A stretch of 64,000 nt of DNA from contig NZ_KE159567.1 of the NCBI RefSeq assembly GCF_000403845.2, positions 1,682,911-1,746,910 of the forward strand, in the 5' to 3' direction. The translations under genes and the position numbers were made by a program. This DNA comes from Eubacterium sp. 14-2 (GTDB lineage Bacteria; Bacillota; Clostridia; Lachnospirales; Lachnospiraceae). The stretch's first letter is position 1; every line of letters begins with the position of its first letter. The notes below the pieces were generated by a model. That model made no database searches. It saw only the letters and a program-made list of their open reading frames with translations, and was not told where the DNA came from. Positions 1-8,126 of this stretch are shown piece after piece.

Positions 1-120
1 GAATATCCTGATTCTGCAGGCAGGATATTGCGGGGTGAGTATGAAATTGGTAAAATTTTAAGCGAGCAGCAGTTTGAGGAGGTGCTAAGTTATGTGTTAT
101 CTCATTGCGAAAGAATTTAA
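1..120 (+). CDS. C-terminal end of an unidentified protein (partial)
   Basis: The frame starting at base 1 is open for 39 codons and stops at TAA 118-120. It overlaps the next gene by 29 bases, and the next gene's ribosome site (AGGAGG, 77-82) lies inside it. The visible tail is acidic and helical-looking, with no motif I recognise. The 5' part is outside the window. Calling it coding rests only on the open frame and the plausible overlap with a well-signalled gene. Confidence 0.4.
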   Translation, partial: EYPDSAGRILRGEYEIGKILSEQQFEEVLSYVLSHCERI

Positions 121-316
121 TAAAAAGGGCTGCATTGCAGTAAAAACCAGGCATGGTAAAGCATTGGCGGATTTTACTGAAAAGTTACAAAAACAGATAG
201 GAGAGAACGGTGTACAGCTGGTGACGATCAGCCGCCCCAGTGCCTATGGAGAATATGAACCTTATGAAATTATCGAAAGTAAGGAAAAGTTTCAGGAACG
301 TGTTCTGAGCCTGTAG
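92..316 (+). CDS. Small DUF6718-like protein
   Basis: This 74-residue protein begins MCYLIAKEF and continues with a GCIAVKTRHGKAL block. That pattern matches small uncharacterised Lachnospiraceae proteins of the DUF6718 type as I remember them. The start is supported by AGGAGG eight bases upstream. It has no signal peptide or membrane segment, so it should be cytoplasmic. It sits directly before a second small gene (326) and is probably co-transcribed with it. Function unknown. Confidence 0.6.
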   Translation: MCYLIAKEFNKKGCIAVKTRHGKALADFTEKLQKQIGENGVQLVTISRPSAYGEYEPYEIIESKEKFQERVLSL

Positions 317-325
317 AAAAGGATA

Positions 326-517
326 ATGATGGAAAAACCTGTTTTGAGTCCAAATTTTACGATAGATGATATTCATACATTCAGGGAATATGATTATGAA
401 ATAACAAAGCATATGGCAGACGAGGAAAGAATGGATTGCTATAATAAGGCGGGAAGAGCATTTCAGCGTGAAATAGAAGAGGCAAGTTCAGGAAGCTCTC
501 TGATTGAAGTAAAATAG
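326..517 (+). CDS. Small conserved accessory protein (KPVLS family, copy 1)
   Basis: This 63-residue protein starts MMEKPVLSPNFTIDDIH and is followed by REYDYEITKHM. Two relatives occur in the window: a broken one at 2190-2388 and a more distant one at 19480-19662 (MMKPVVSKSFNLEDIRKIR). It begins nine bases after the DUF6718-like gene and precedes another tiny ORF at 525, an order partly repeated around 2.2-2.5 kb. The size and pairing are reminiscent of toxin-antitoxin components, but I cannot assign a function. Confidence 0.6.
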   Translation: MMEKPVLSPNFTIDDIHTFREYDYEITKHMADEERMDCYNKAGRAFQREIEEASSGSSLIEVK

Positions 518-524
518 CGTGGGA

Positions 525-692
525 ATGATTTTTGTGTTACAGAATAAATTACCAGAATACGGTATCTTACTGACCGCGATATACCGCACAGGCGGCTATC
601 GCCCGGAAGTAATACAATGGAAGCTGCGTAAACAGGATATTGGTTATTCCCGCGAGCATGAGGAAAATAGCCGTGTTTACATGGATATTTGA
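525..692 (+). CDS. Tiny ORF downstream of KPVLS protein
   Basis: This is a 55-codon frame (MIFVLQNKLPEYG... to VYMDI) with no recognised domain. It starts eight bases after the previous stop, possibly from GTG 519 or ATG 525. A shortened copy of its 5' half (NKLPVYGIPLT) recurs at about 2407-2470 behind the broken second KPVLS copy, so the two ORFs travel together. It could be a real small partner protein or the eroded end of a larger gene. Confidence 0.4.
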   Translation: MIFVLQNKLPEYGILLTAIYRTGGYRPEVIQWKLRKQDIGYSREHEENSRVYMDI

Positions 693-762
693 CGAACGCC
701 GCGAGGGTCAACAACTGCTGTTTGTTGCAGGTTGTTGACTATTTCACAGGAATTGTAAATAG

Positions 763-804
763 AAATCTCCTGTTACTTTATAAAAAAGTAGCAGGGGATT
801 TTTT
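763..804 (+). terminator. Rho-independent terminator (copy 1)
   Basis: A stem pairs CTCCTGTTACTTT with AAAGTAGCAGGGG (two G-T pairs) and is followed by seven or more T. The same hairpin recurs at 2505-2547. It ends the small-gene cluster that begins upstream of base 92. Confidence 0.85.
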
Positions 805-866
805 TATGTTGTAATGCAGCAGAAAGAAATTCCTGTTTGCCACTGGATGGAGAAGGCACGGAGCAG

Positions 867-1345
867 ATGGTAAGGATAGAAATGCTGACAGGGTTCAATA
901 TTTATAAGCAGGCTGAAAAATGCCATGAACTGATAGATTTATTAAGGGAGAAAAAGATACTGAATAAATTCCGTGGATAGGAAAAGAAAGGCATAAAGCA
1001 TTCGTATGATGATGTCTTTGCACAGATTGAAAAACTGGCGTCCCTGAAAGAGAAAGGACTCATAAGCGAGGAAGAATTTAACCAGAAAATTTTATTGCGG
1101 GAAAAAATATCTAATGTTATGATTAAGATGAGTAAGACAAATGGAATTATGTTCGTAGGCGAATGTTTTGTTAGATATAGAAGTTTGTAAGAATCGTTTT
1201 TCAGAGAATGAAACAGATAGCAGGGAATCAGTAACAGGAAGATTTCCTGAATACGCATATCCGGATTTGAATAAGCAGGAAAAGGACGCATGGAGAAAAG
1301 CGGCAATAAAAAAGAGTATAGAAAATAATTTGCAGATTGAGTGAA
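867..1345 (+). pseudogene. Decayed gene with SHOCT-like segment
   Basis: Pieces of one coding sequence are readable. The frame from ATG 867 runs to a TAG at 978-980, then continues in the same frame through a segment resembling the SHOCT short C-terminal domain (IEKLASLKEKGLISEEEF). It stops at 1188-1190. A second frame from about 1165 gives a clean C-terminal tail ending at TGA 1343-1345. One in-frame stop plus one frameshift indicate a pseudogene. The original function is not recognisable. Confidence 0.5.
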
Positions 1346-1369
1346 AATATATAAAAGGGAGGTTTCCAT

Positions 1370-1639
1370 ATGTTAATGGTAGATGAAAGGGTTTACACTT
1401 GGCAGGAGCTTGTGGAACAATTTCCAGATAAATGGATTGTTGTTGAAAATCCAGAATTAACAGATGCCGGATTTATTAAGTCAGGCAAGTTGATTGGTGT
1501 GTGTAATGATACAGAGATTGATGAATATGTAATTTCCTGTTATAGAGATAACAAAAATATCAGTTATGAAAGAACTACAGAAGAAAGCGGGGTTGGAATT
1601 GTAAATGTCGAAAATTTTATGTATGCAGTTAAGCAATAA
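1370..1639 (+). CDS. Hypothetical protein upstream of retropepsin-like gene
   Basis: An 89-residue cytoplasmic-looking protein with a good ribosome site (GGGAGG) ahead of ATG 1370. It contains TWQELVEQFPDKWIVVENPE and a hydrophilic C-terminus. I do not recognise the family. It overlaps the downstream aspartic-protease-like gene by 35 bases, so the two are almost certainly translated as a unit. It may be an immunity, substrate or regulatory partner, but that is inference. Confidence 0.7.
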   Translation: MLMVDERVYTWQELVEQFPDKWIVVENPELTDAGFIKSGKLIGVCNDTEIDEYVISCYRDNKNISYERTTEESGVGIVNVENFMYAVKQ

Positions 1640-2159
1640 AAGTGCAAAACCTGTTTTTACAACGATAACGCCAGCGAATAAGCAGATTAAATGTATGCTT
1701 GATACAGGTGCGGATATGCCTGTATGGTGTGGAAGCGAAGGGCTGTTAAAAATAGTATTTCCTGAAACAGAAAAAGCAGACAAAAAATTTCTGTTAAGCG
1801 GTTTTGGAAGGAAACCGGAAGTTGTTGATATTTATAAAATTCCTGAATTTTTTATTAAGGATGAAAAGGGGATTCTGACATTTCAAAATTTGTATATAGC
1901 TTCTTCTTTTGGCAGGAATTTTGGATGTGACCTGATTTTAAGCGCGACAATGTTTAAACATATGGACTACTCAATTTTAAATAGAAAAAGAAATACATCT
2001 GTTTTGGAAATAAAGTATGACAGGGATCTATACTACACCCAGTTAATACTAAATCAGAAGAATTCAGAATTTACAGAGAAGATTTTTAGTTTTTCATCTG
2101 TAGAAAGTTATGAATCACAGACAGAGTCGGGAAATATAGAAATAGTCAGAGATTTTTAG
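1605..2159 (+). CDS. Retropepsin-like aspartic protease
   Basis: This 184-residue protein carries LDTGADMPVWCG near residues 32-43, the hallmark D(T/S)G(A/S) motif of retropepsin-fold aspartic proteases, followed by beta-rich sequence. Single-copy retropepsins act as homodimers, and the length fits that class. No signal peptide is visible, so it should act in the cytoplasm. It overlaps the 89-residue gene upstream and is followed by a broken KPVLS gene. Alternative starts at 1617 and 1620 would shorten it slightly. Substrate unknown. Confidence 0.65.
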   Translation: MSKILCMQLSNKSAKPVFTTITPANKQIKCMLDTGADMPVWCGSEGLLKIVFPETEKADKKFLLSGFGRKPEVVDIYKIPEFFIKDEKGILTFQNLYIASSFGRNFGCDLILSATMFKHMDYSILNRKRNTSVLEIKYDRDLYYTQLILNQKNSEFTEKIFSFSSVESYESQTESGNIEIVRDF

Positions 2160-2189
2160 TCTGTTTTTGATAAAAAGTAAGGGATGATT

Positions 2190-2388
2190 ATGGAAAAACC
2201 CGTTTTAAGCCCTGATTTTACAATCGAAGATATTCATACCTTATTGAACATTAGCAGTTCAATAAGTGTGAATTGCGGGAATACAATTATGAAATAACAA
2301 AGCATATGTCAGATAAGGAAAGAATGGATTACTATAATAGAAGAGGGCGGGAAGTTCAGAAGAAACTGGAAAAAATGAAAGACTTATA
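2190..2388 (+). pseudogene. KPVLS family gene, copy 2, broken by a 32-bp insertion
   Basis: Aligned to the copy at 326-517, this gene begins MEKPVLSPDFTIEDIHT and then contains about 32 extra bases (about 2241-2275) that shift the frame and produce an early TAA. After the insertion the original frame resumes (REYNYEITKHMSDKERMDYYN) and ends at 2386-2388. The inserted bases include an inverted repeat, ATTGAAC and GTTCAAT. Confidence 0.7.
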
Positions 2389-2504
2389 ATCATTTCAGCA
2401 TGGCAAAATAAATTACCAGTATATGGTATACCATTGACCGATAAACACTGCGCAGGCGGCTATCTGTTGCAGGTTATTGACTATTTCACAGGATTTGTAA
2501 ATAG

Positions 2505-2547
2505 AAATCTCCTGTTACTTTATAAAAAAGTAGCAGGGGATTTTTTT
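2505..2547 (+). terminator. Rho-independent terminator (copy 2)
   Basis: This is nearly identical to the hairpin at 763-804 (CTCCTGTTACTTT / AAAGTAGCAGGGG plus a T-run). It lies in a longer duplicated stretch that also includes a truncated copy of the tiny ORF at 525. Confidence 0.85.
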
Positions 2548-2700
2548 ATTCTACAGGAAAGACCTTGTCACACTAAAGCGCGAAAGTGTCTTCCTATAAA
2601 AGAAAAAATAATATGCGTATGCTCTGACGCACCGCAAATGGCGCACAAATCGTCCAGGCCCCTCATGAGGAGGGATTCAGGGAGCTGAAGCGGACCTGCT
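2548..2700 (+). repeat. Structured dispersed repeat, copy 1
   Basis: It starts with an imperfect hairpin (TTCTACAGGAAAG ... CTTCCTATAAAAG) containing CTTGTCACACTAAAGCGCG. A second block at 2651-2698 follows: outer stem CAGGCCC/GGACCTG with one mismatch, inner hairpin CCCTC/GAGGG, and a second hairpin TTCAG/CTGAA. The same arrangement, with compensating base changes, is found at 42495-42730. There is no coding signal. It may be a mobile structured repeat or a transcribed RNA. Confidence 0.6.
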
Positions 2701-2742
2701 CGCGGGGGTGATGTTTATTGCTGCGCAATTCGCTCGAACGCG

Positions 2743-2768
2743 GAGAATGCGCATAGCGCATTCTTTTT
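2743..2768 (+). terminator. Strong terminator
   Basis: A perfect stem GAATGCGC / GCGCATTC with loop ATA is followed by TTCTTTTTT. It separates the repeat region from the regulator genes downstream. The stretch 2769-3175 holds no gene I can support. A TTGACA at 3012 has no properly spaced -10 element. Confidence 0.85.
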
Positions 2769-3181
2769 TAACCAATTTTAACAAATAGCTGACAGAAGGC
2801 AGACAGAGAAAGATTCATATTGCGGAATAGGTTTTCTGATGTTATGATAAACACAGAAAAGACAGGTGAAGATATCTTGATGTTCAGACATGATAAGGAG
2901 AATGGATATTCAGATGGATGAGCCATTGCAGGCAGAACGAACAATTTTTGTTATACCTTTCCTTTTCATGAGCTTCAACGGTACCATACAGATGATGTGG
3001 TATAAAAAAGTTGACACCCCATTCTCCGGGATTGGGTATATAATCAGGGGAATTAGGCCCCATGGCAAACCCACGAATAAATAAATTGTGAACAAAATCC
3101 TTTTTTCTGGCAGGAGAAAAGAAAAGGGGATTTTTCCATGAATGAAATGACTGGCGCTGCGTCTGCTGAAAGGAAATGGCC

Positions 3182-3913
3182 ATGTATAAGATTGGAATTT
3201 GTGATGACGATAAGATTTTATGCTCTGTTTTGGAAGAACAGATCTGCGAACTTTCAAAAGAAACAGGGATAAAAGCTGAGGTTGAGGTATGGTATTCCGG
3301 GGAAAGCATACAAAATGATTTGAAAAAGGGAACAGAATTAGACCTGCTTTTCCTTGACATAGAATTAGTCCGGAAGAATGGCATTGCAGTAGGAAATTTT
3401 ATTCGCGGCGAAATGGAGAATATGCAGACGCATATCGTATATATTTCTTCAAAGGAAAGTTATGCCATGCAGCTGTTTAAAGTTCAGCCATTAGATTTTC
3501 TGATTAAACCCATTTCTGCCGAAAATATAAGAGAAGTGCTAATAAGGAGCGTAAAGCAAAAAAGCAGTGCGGATGCCTGTTTTGAATACCGGAAAGGAAA
3601 ATCTGTTTTCAGAGTTCCGGTAAGGGACATTGCTTATTTTATGAGCATGGATAAGAAAATAATAATTGTAAAAAAAGATGGAAAGGAAGAATTTTATGGA
3701 AAGTTGAAAGACATAGCAAAGACTCTTCCTGCTGATTTTTTGATGATTCATCAGTCATATATTATTAATCAGGCATATGTAAGGGAATATTCCTATGAAA
3801 TGGTAAAAATGACAGATGGAGAAAATTTAAATATCAGTAAGCCATATAGAAAAGAAACCAGAAGTAAAATAATACAGCATCAGAAAGCGAATATGAGTGA
3901 TGGTACCGTATAG
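3182..3913 (+). CDS. LytTR-family response regulator
   Basis: The N-terminal receiver domain starts MYKIGICDDDK; phospho-acceptor Asp is near residue 59 in DLLFLDIEL and the conserved Lys is in LDFLIKPIS. A C-terminal LytTR DNA-binding domain follows (about 135-235; SVFRVPVRDIAYFMSMDKK, ADFLMIHQSYIIN). ATG 3182 has a better-spaced AAGGAAA site than ATG 3176. It overlaps the GHKL kinase gene by 17 bases. An AgrA/ComE-type regulator is expected to control the downstream transporter genes. It binds DNA direct repeats in this family, but I could not identify them here. Confidence 0.9.
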   Translation: MYKIGICDDDKILCSVLEEQICELSKETGIKAEVEVWYSGESIQNDLKKGTELDLLFLDIELVRKNGIAVGNFIRGEMENMQTHIVYISSKESYAMQLFKVQPLDFLIKPISAENIREVLIRSVKQKSSADACFEYRKGKSVFRVPVRDIAYFMSMDKKIIIVKKDGKEEFYGKLKDIAKTLPADFLMIHQSYIINQAYVREYSYEMVKMTDGENLNISKPYRKETRSKIIQHQKANMSDGTV

Positions 3914-5153
3914 CCCTGTCATTGTGTTAATTGTAAATGTTCTCAGAGTTTTGCTGTTAAAGAAAGCCATGGATGTATTTTTTTCAGCAGATGAGATAGA
4001 GGAAAAATCATTAAAAGCTGGTTTGGGGATATATTGCCTGCTGACTACAACAGTGTATAGCATATTTGGGGTATCTGCCCCGTATGAGATTTGTAATTGT
4101 TTAGGGGTCATAGGGCTTACCTGTTTTTATCAGGAACTGTGGAAAAAAAGATTATGGGTATCACTGGTATTATTTAGTTTGGATATGGCAAATTCCCTGA
4201 TCGTCCTTTTTGTTTTTGGGGACGCTGCAAAATTTCAGCAGCCAGCAATTCAGGCCCTGCTGATGCTGATTTGTACAACGGTTATCAGCCATATTTCTTA
4301 TCCACCCGAAGCAAAAGAGGCAGCTTTTGACAGAAAGCAGACATTATTGCTGCTGGTGATCCCTGCAATGAGTGTGATTGTCCTGAGCGTGCTCATGCTA
4401 GAAGACCTCCCGAAAATGTTTGCGATCCTGATTAGCGGCTGTATGTTAATTATCAATATCAGTGTATTTTATCTATATAATATCATGATAGAAAATTATA
4501 TAAATTTAAGGGAAAATGACATCTATAAACAACAAACATATGCATATCAAAACCAGTTAGAAGTCATTATGGAATCCGGGAATCGAGTTCGTGCTTTAAG
4601 ACATGATATGCAAAACCACATGTTAGCGTTGCAGGCCTTAATACAAAGGAAAGAGACAGAGGAAACGAAGCAATATTTAGATTCTATGAAGAATTTTATG
4701 ACCAATCCGGAGGAATATGTGAAGACAGGAAATGATATGGTCGACAGTTTGCTGAACTATAAGATACAAAAGGCGAATGAGGTTTTAAACGTGGTAGAAA
4801 CAAAAATCAGCATACCAGAACAGCTGCACCTGCGTTCCTTTGACTTGAACGTACTTTTGGGAAACCTGCTGGATAATGCAACAGATGCTGCTTTGCAGAC
4901 AGAAGATAAGAAACTGAAAATAACATTAAAACTGGATAAGGGAATTTTATTTTTAAATATTTGCAATAGCTGCCAGAGGATTGCAGACGGAAGAAAGGGT
5001 TTTTTGGAAACCACAAAAGAAGATAAAGTAAATCATGGGACAGGGCTTAAAAACGTCCGTCGTATTGTGAAAAAGTATCATGGAGATATGGTGTTTTTAT
5101 ATGAAAATGATTCTATGGAAACAGATGTTATGATGTATATAAAAGAAATGTAG
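3897..5153 (+). CDS. GHKL-domain sensor histidine kinase (AgrC-like)
   Basis: This 418-residue protein has an N-terminal half of about six hydrophobic helices and a coiled-coil linker. An atypical H-box follows, RALRHDMQNHM (His about 236). The C-terminal GHKL ATPase domain has N-box LLGNLLDNATDAA (about 321-332) and G-box HGTGLKNV. That layout is characteristic of peptide-sensing AgrC/ComD kinases. Start GTG 3897 or ATG 3900, inside the end of the response regulator gene. The signal is probably an extracellular peptide or an antimicrobial handled by the neighbouring transporter. Confidence 0.9.
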   Translation: MMVPYSPVIVLIVNVLRVLLLKKAMDVFFSADEIEEKSLKAGLGIYCLLTTTVYSIFGVSAPYEICNCLGVIGLTCFYQELWKKRLWVSLVLFSLDMANSLIVLFVFGDAAKFQQPAIQALLMLICTTVISHISYPPEAKEAAFDRKQTLLLLVIPAMSVIVLSVLMLEDLPKMFAILISGCMLIINISVFYLYNIMIENYINLRENDIYKQQTYAYQNQLEVIMESGNRVRALRHDMQNHMLALQALIQRKETEETKQYLDSMKNFMTNPEEYVKTGNDMVDSLLNYKIQKANEVLNVVETKISIPEQLHLRSFDLNVLLGNLLDNATDAALQTEDKKLKITLKLDKGILFLNICNSCQRIADGRKGFLETTKEDKVNHGTGLKNVRRIVKKYHGDMVFLYENDSMETDVMMYIKEM

Positions 5154-5157
5154 AAGA

Positions 5158-5212
5158 GGGCTGTTGCGAATTCATGCTGAAAGATGCGATATGATTTTGC
5201 AACAGTTCTTTT
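5158..5212 (+). terminator. Probable terminator after kinase gene
   Basis: GGCTGTTGC (5159-5167) pairs with GCAACAGT (5199-5206), enclosing about 30 bases, followed by a short T-rich run. The loop is long, so this is a moderate call. Confidence 0.5.
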
Positions 5213-5376
5213 AGGTTAATTTCGGCAATTATGTAGTCGGATTTCGCAAAACAGAAGAAAATGAAAAAAATTGTATTTATAATATGGCTTATAAGAAATT
5301 CACCTGCCTGCAAAGATGGATTTCATAAGCGAACGAACAGCTATGCTGTGAGTAATAAATCGTACAGGAGGCAATT

Positions 5377-6534
5377 ATGAGAAATAAAATTTTCAGACTG
5401 GCAGTGATAACAATGTTGATGGCGGCTGACATTTGCGGCTGCCAGGAAGCTCCGGAAAGTTCAATCCATGGGGATATTCTTCATGCAAAAGATTCCGCAG
5501 AAGATGAAGTGGCCGCAATCGTGGATGGGCCTGGGAGTGAAACGGAACATGGTATGCAGGAAATTAACAGTGTTATTGGTACAAAAGATCATGCCATCAG
5601 AATTCAGGCACAGATGCCGGACGTTCCACAAAATGTTAAAACCATAGTGCTTGGTGAAAATGAGGCGCTTACAAAAGACGTTTTGACAGAATTTTTGGGA
5701 AGCGAAACAGGGAATATTAAGGATTTATCAGAGGAAGCACAAAAGGAAACAGAACAGTCTGAGGCAGAAAACCAACAGGGAGAAGAACGGGCAGTATTTT
5801 CGATCTTTGGCAATGCTCCTGTTTATAAGATGTCGGATGGACAAAAGACAGCAGGTTTTTCATATGGGACAGGTGCATATTATCAGGATGAACTCTTATA
5901 TGAAAAGTGTGCGTCTGTTTATAAAACTGCAGATGAAACTGTGTTAGAAGAAGCAGACAGTGAAACTATTTATATGGAAGCAGAAAAAATACTGTTAGCA
6001 AAGATTTCCGTAATTGGTATGACAGAAATTGATATTTATAAAATTACGCAGTATCAACACGAAAGCGTTACATTTTATGAAATTGAGTTTACCCCGTCTT
6101 ATGGGGGGATGGGGGTTGTCCATGAATTTGGCTCTGTAGCGTCAGGAGAAATTTTCCCGTTAGGAACAGCATGGATATGTGAAGAAAGTATTGCGTCCTT
6201 AAGTCTGGACGCCTGCCTGGGAAAAGCGGAGACACAGGAAAAATGCGGGACAGTGTTGTCATGGGGGCAGATTGAAAAGATTTTGGAAACGTATCTGAAC
6301 AGTGGAAAAATTAATGGAAGCAATCAGACGGTTCTGACGGAAGCCGCGTTTTTATATTATCCGGTTTTTAAAGAAGATGAAAATAAATTAGAACTGGTTC
6401 CTGTATGGCATATTTATACGCCAATGTCTGCATGGATGGAGAAGAAGGAATTCGCAGAAGCAGTTGCGGAAAATAACGCCACATGGAGTATTTGCATAAA
6501 TGCAGTATCGGGAGAAATCGTAAGGAGTGAGTAA
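5377..6534 (+). CDS. Secreted lipoprotein associated with ABC transporter
   Basis: This 385-residue protein has a signal sequence ending in a lipobox-like ICGC (Cys about 22), so it is probably lipid-anchored on the outside. A low-complexity acidic linker follows, then a folded beta-rich domain. A GAGG-type site precedes ATG 5377. It resembles large uncharacterised clostridial lipoproteins (DUF6034-like) that often sit beside ABC-2 transporters, a resemblance from memory only. The downstream permease starts two bases after its stop, so it belongs to the transporter operon. It may be a substrate-binding or immunity lipoprotein, like LanI. Confidence 0.7.
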   Translation: MRNKIFRLAVITMLMAADICGCQEAPESSIHGDILHAKDSAEDEVAAIVDGPGSETEHGMQEINSVIGTKDHAIRIQAQMPDVPQNVKTIVLGENEALTKDVLTEFLGSETGNIKDLSEEAQKETEQSEAENQQGEERAVFSIFGNAPVYKMSDGQKTAGFSYGTGAYYQDELLYEKCASVYKTADETVLEEADSETIYMEAEKILLAKISVIGMTEIDIYKITQYQHESVTFYEIEFTPSYGGMGVVHEFGSVASGEIFPLGTAWICEESIASLSLDACLGKAETQEKCGTVLSWGQIEKILETYLNSGKINGSNQTVLTEAAFLYYPVFKEDENKLELVPVWHIYTPMSAWMEKKEFAEAVAENNATWSICINAVSGEIVRSE

Positions 6535-6535
6535 T

Positions 6536-7291
6536 ATGCAAGGGTTCTTTTTACATGATTTGAAAAGAAGTTTCTTAAACAGAGGTTTCTTTGCAGGCCT
6601 TATAATAGTCACATGGATTTTAGTGTCGGCAGCATTCCATGCGCCGCTTAACAGGAGCAGAAGCAGTTATTTTATTCTAACGGAAGTATTTGCAGCGTCA
6701 GGATTTGGACCGTTTGCGGCGATATTTCCGAGCCTTGCTTATGCCTCCGTCTTTTGTGAAGAGTATAACAGTGGGTACTTAAACATGATTTATTCCAGAA
6801 TGTTACCGGGAAAATTTGCTCTTACCCGTATTGTTACAGTCGCGCTTTCCGGCGGAACGATGCTGGCGGTTCCATTTATCATTGTTTTAAGTATGGCATA
6901 TTGCTTCGGGATTCCTGGTATACCAGCGGGAAGTGACGAGGGGCTTCTAAAAGGTGCAGTATTGCTTTTTTATATAGAAAACTATGGAGAGTGGTATGTT
7001 TTTCTATGGAAAGTAATATTAGGTTTTCTGTTTGGATGTCTATGGGCGCTGGCAGGCCTTGCATTTGCAGTATGGATTTCCAATAAATATGTGGCGTTGA
7101 TTGCGCCGTTTGTACTGTATGAGGCTATGTGGCTGGCATTAGGGGAAACTTCGGCGCTGAATCCGATTTATCTTATGCGCGGGGATGATTTGGGCAGTTA
7201 TCCATTGTCTGGGTTTATCGAAGGTATGTATATTTTGCTGGTATCATTTGTGGTCGTGTGGGGATTGAAAAGGAGGTGCCAAAATGGGTAG
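6536..7291 (+). CDS. ABC-2 type permease, subunit 1
   Basis: About 251 residues with six predicted membrane helices, an N-terminal cytoplasmic stub (MQGFFLHDLKRSF) and a conserved CEEYNSGYLNMIYSR cytoplasmic segment typical of ABC-2/LanE-like permeases. I prefer ATG 6536 to the in-frame GTG 6527, because AAGGAG (6522-6527) lies eight bases upstream of the ATG. It overlaps the next permease gene by eight bases. It should form the membrane channel with the following subunits and the ATPase at 8764. Confidence 0.8.
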   Translation: MQGFFLHDLKRSFLNRGFFAGLIIVTWILVSAAFHAPLNRSRSSYFILTEVFAASGFGPFAAIFPSLAYASVFCEEYNSGYLNMIYSRMLPGKFALTRIVTVALSGGTMLAVPFIIVLSMAYCFGIPGIPAGSDEGLLKGAVLLFYIENYGEWYVFLWKVILGFLFGCLWALAGLAFAVWISNKYVALIAPFVLYEAMWLALGETSALNPIYLMRGDDLGSYPLSGFIEGMYILLVSFVVVWGLKRRCQNG

Positions 7292-8126
7292 GTTAAAACA
7301 AATCTTTTACATGACGAAAACTACTTTTCTGGAAGAATGGCACAATAAGCGGGTAATCATGGGCTTCCTGCTGGGAATGGCATTGTTTGGATACTGGCTG
7401 AATTTATTTTTACGGTATGCATCAGATATGGGGGAACCCGTTAATATCCTGGAAGCCTTCATTGTAGTGGAGCATCATCACAAAAGTATTTTGTTCCTTG
7501 TCGTTGGCTGGTTATTGATTATATCAGATGCTCCTTTTATAAAAAGAAACACATATCTGTCATTATACAGGAGCAGCCGGAAAAAATGGGAATCAGCTAT
7601 GCTGCAATATATTATGGCCCAGGCGTTTCTATATGTTGCCAGCATAGCTGTTGTATCGGTAGCTGCCAGTTTGTTGTATGGTTTTTTTGGAAATATGTGG
7701 AGCAGCCCGGTTTATGATCTGGCAATGGATACAGGGAATGATCTGGGAGTGAAATATAATATTTCATTTCCATGGGCGAATGTTATGCAGGCAATGACAG
7801 TGCCGCAGGCATTTATGGTTACTTTCGCCTTTCTGTTCCTGTATTTGGTATTGGTTGGGTTTTTGCTTTATGTGTGCAATCTTTTGTTAAAAGAAATTTA
7901 TGGAATATTGATTGTATTTAGTATACAGATTTCAGGATATCTATTACAACAGGAGGGGTTTACACATTTATCTTTTATGGCAAAAGCAATTCCCGGATAT
8001 GCCATAGATGGAAATGGCGGACAATGGAAAGCCCTGGTTTTGTTTTGTGCAATTATATTGATTTTGGCATTGATTTCTTTCTGGCTGATTGGCTGGGTAG
8101 ATTTTAAGGATGAGGTGGAGGGATAA
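7284..8126 (+). CDS. ABC-2 type permease-like membrane protein, subunit 2
   Basis: 280 residues with about six hydrophobic segments and a basic cytoplasmic N-terminus (KTTFLEEWHNKRVIMGF). The ribosome site GGAGG lies inside the previous gene's end. It overlaps that gene by eight bases and abuts the next one directly. Its position in the operon and its topology suit the LanG-like second permease. No catalytic motifs are present. Confidence 0.75.
   Translation: MGRLKQIFYMTKTTFLEEWHNKRVIMGFLLGMALFGYWLNLFLRYASDMGEPVNILEAFIVVEHHHKSILFLVVGWLLIISDAPFIKRNTYLSLYRSSRKKWESAMLQYIMAQAFLYVASIAVVSVAASLLYGFFGNMWSSPVYDLAMDTGNDLGVKYNISFPWANVMQAMTVPQAFMVTFAFLFLYLVLVGFLLYVCNLLLKEIYGILIVFSIQISGYLLQQEGFTHLSFMAKAIPGYAIDGNGGQWKALVLFCAIILILALISFWLIGWVDFKDEVEG

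Noticed and set aside
2-29. Inverted repeat AATATCCTG/CAGGATATT at the left edge
   Set aside because: It falls inside the open frame at 1-120 and could not be connected to the dispersed repeats or to a T-run.
2434-2688. 84-codon ORF through the terminator and structured repeat
   Set aside because: Its sequence is a translated terminator hairpin and repeat, with no ribosome site.
3012-3040. Possible promoter TTGACA ... TATAAT before the LytTR gene
   Set aside because: The spacing is 20-22 bases, outside the normal range, and no regulator needing long spacing is evident.
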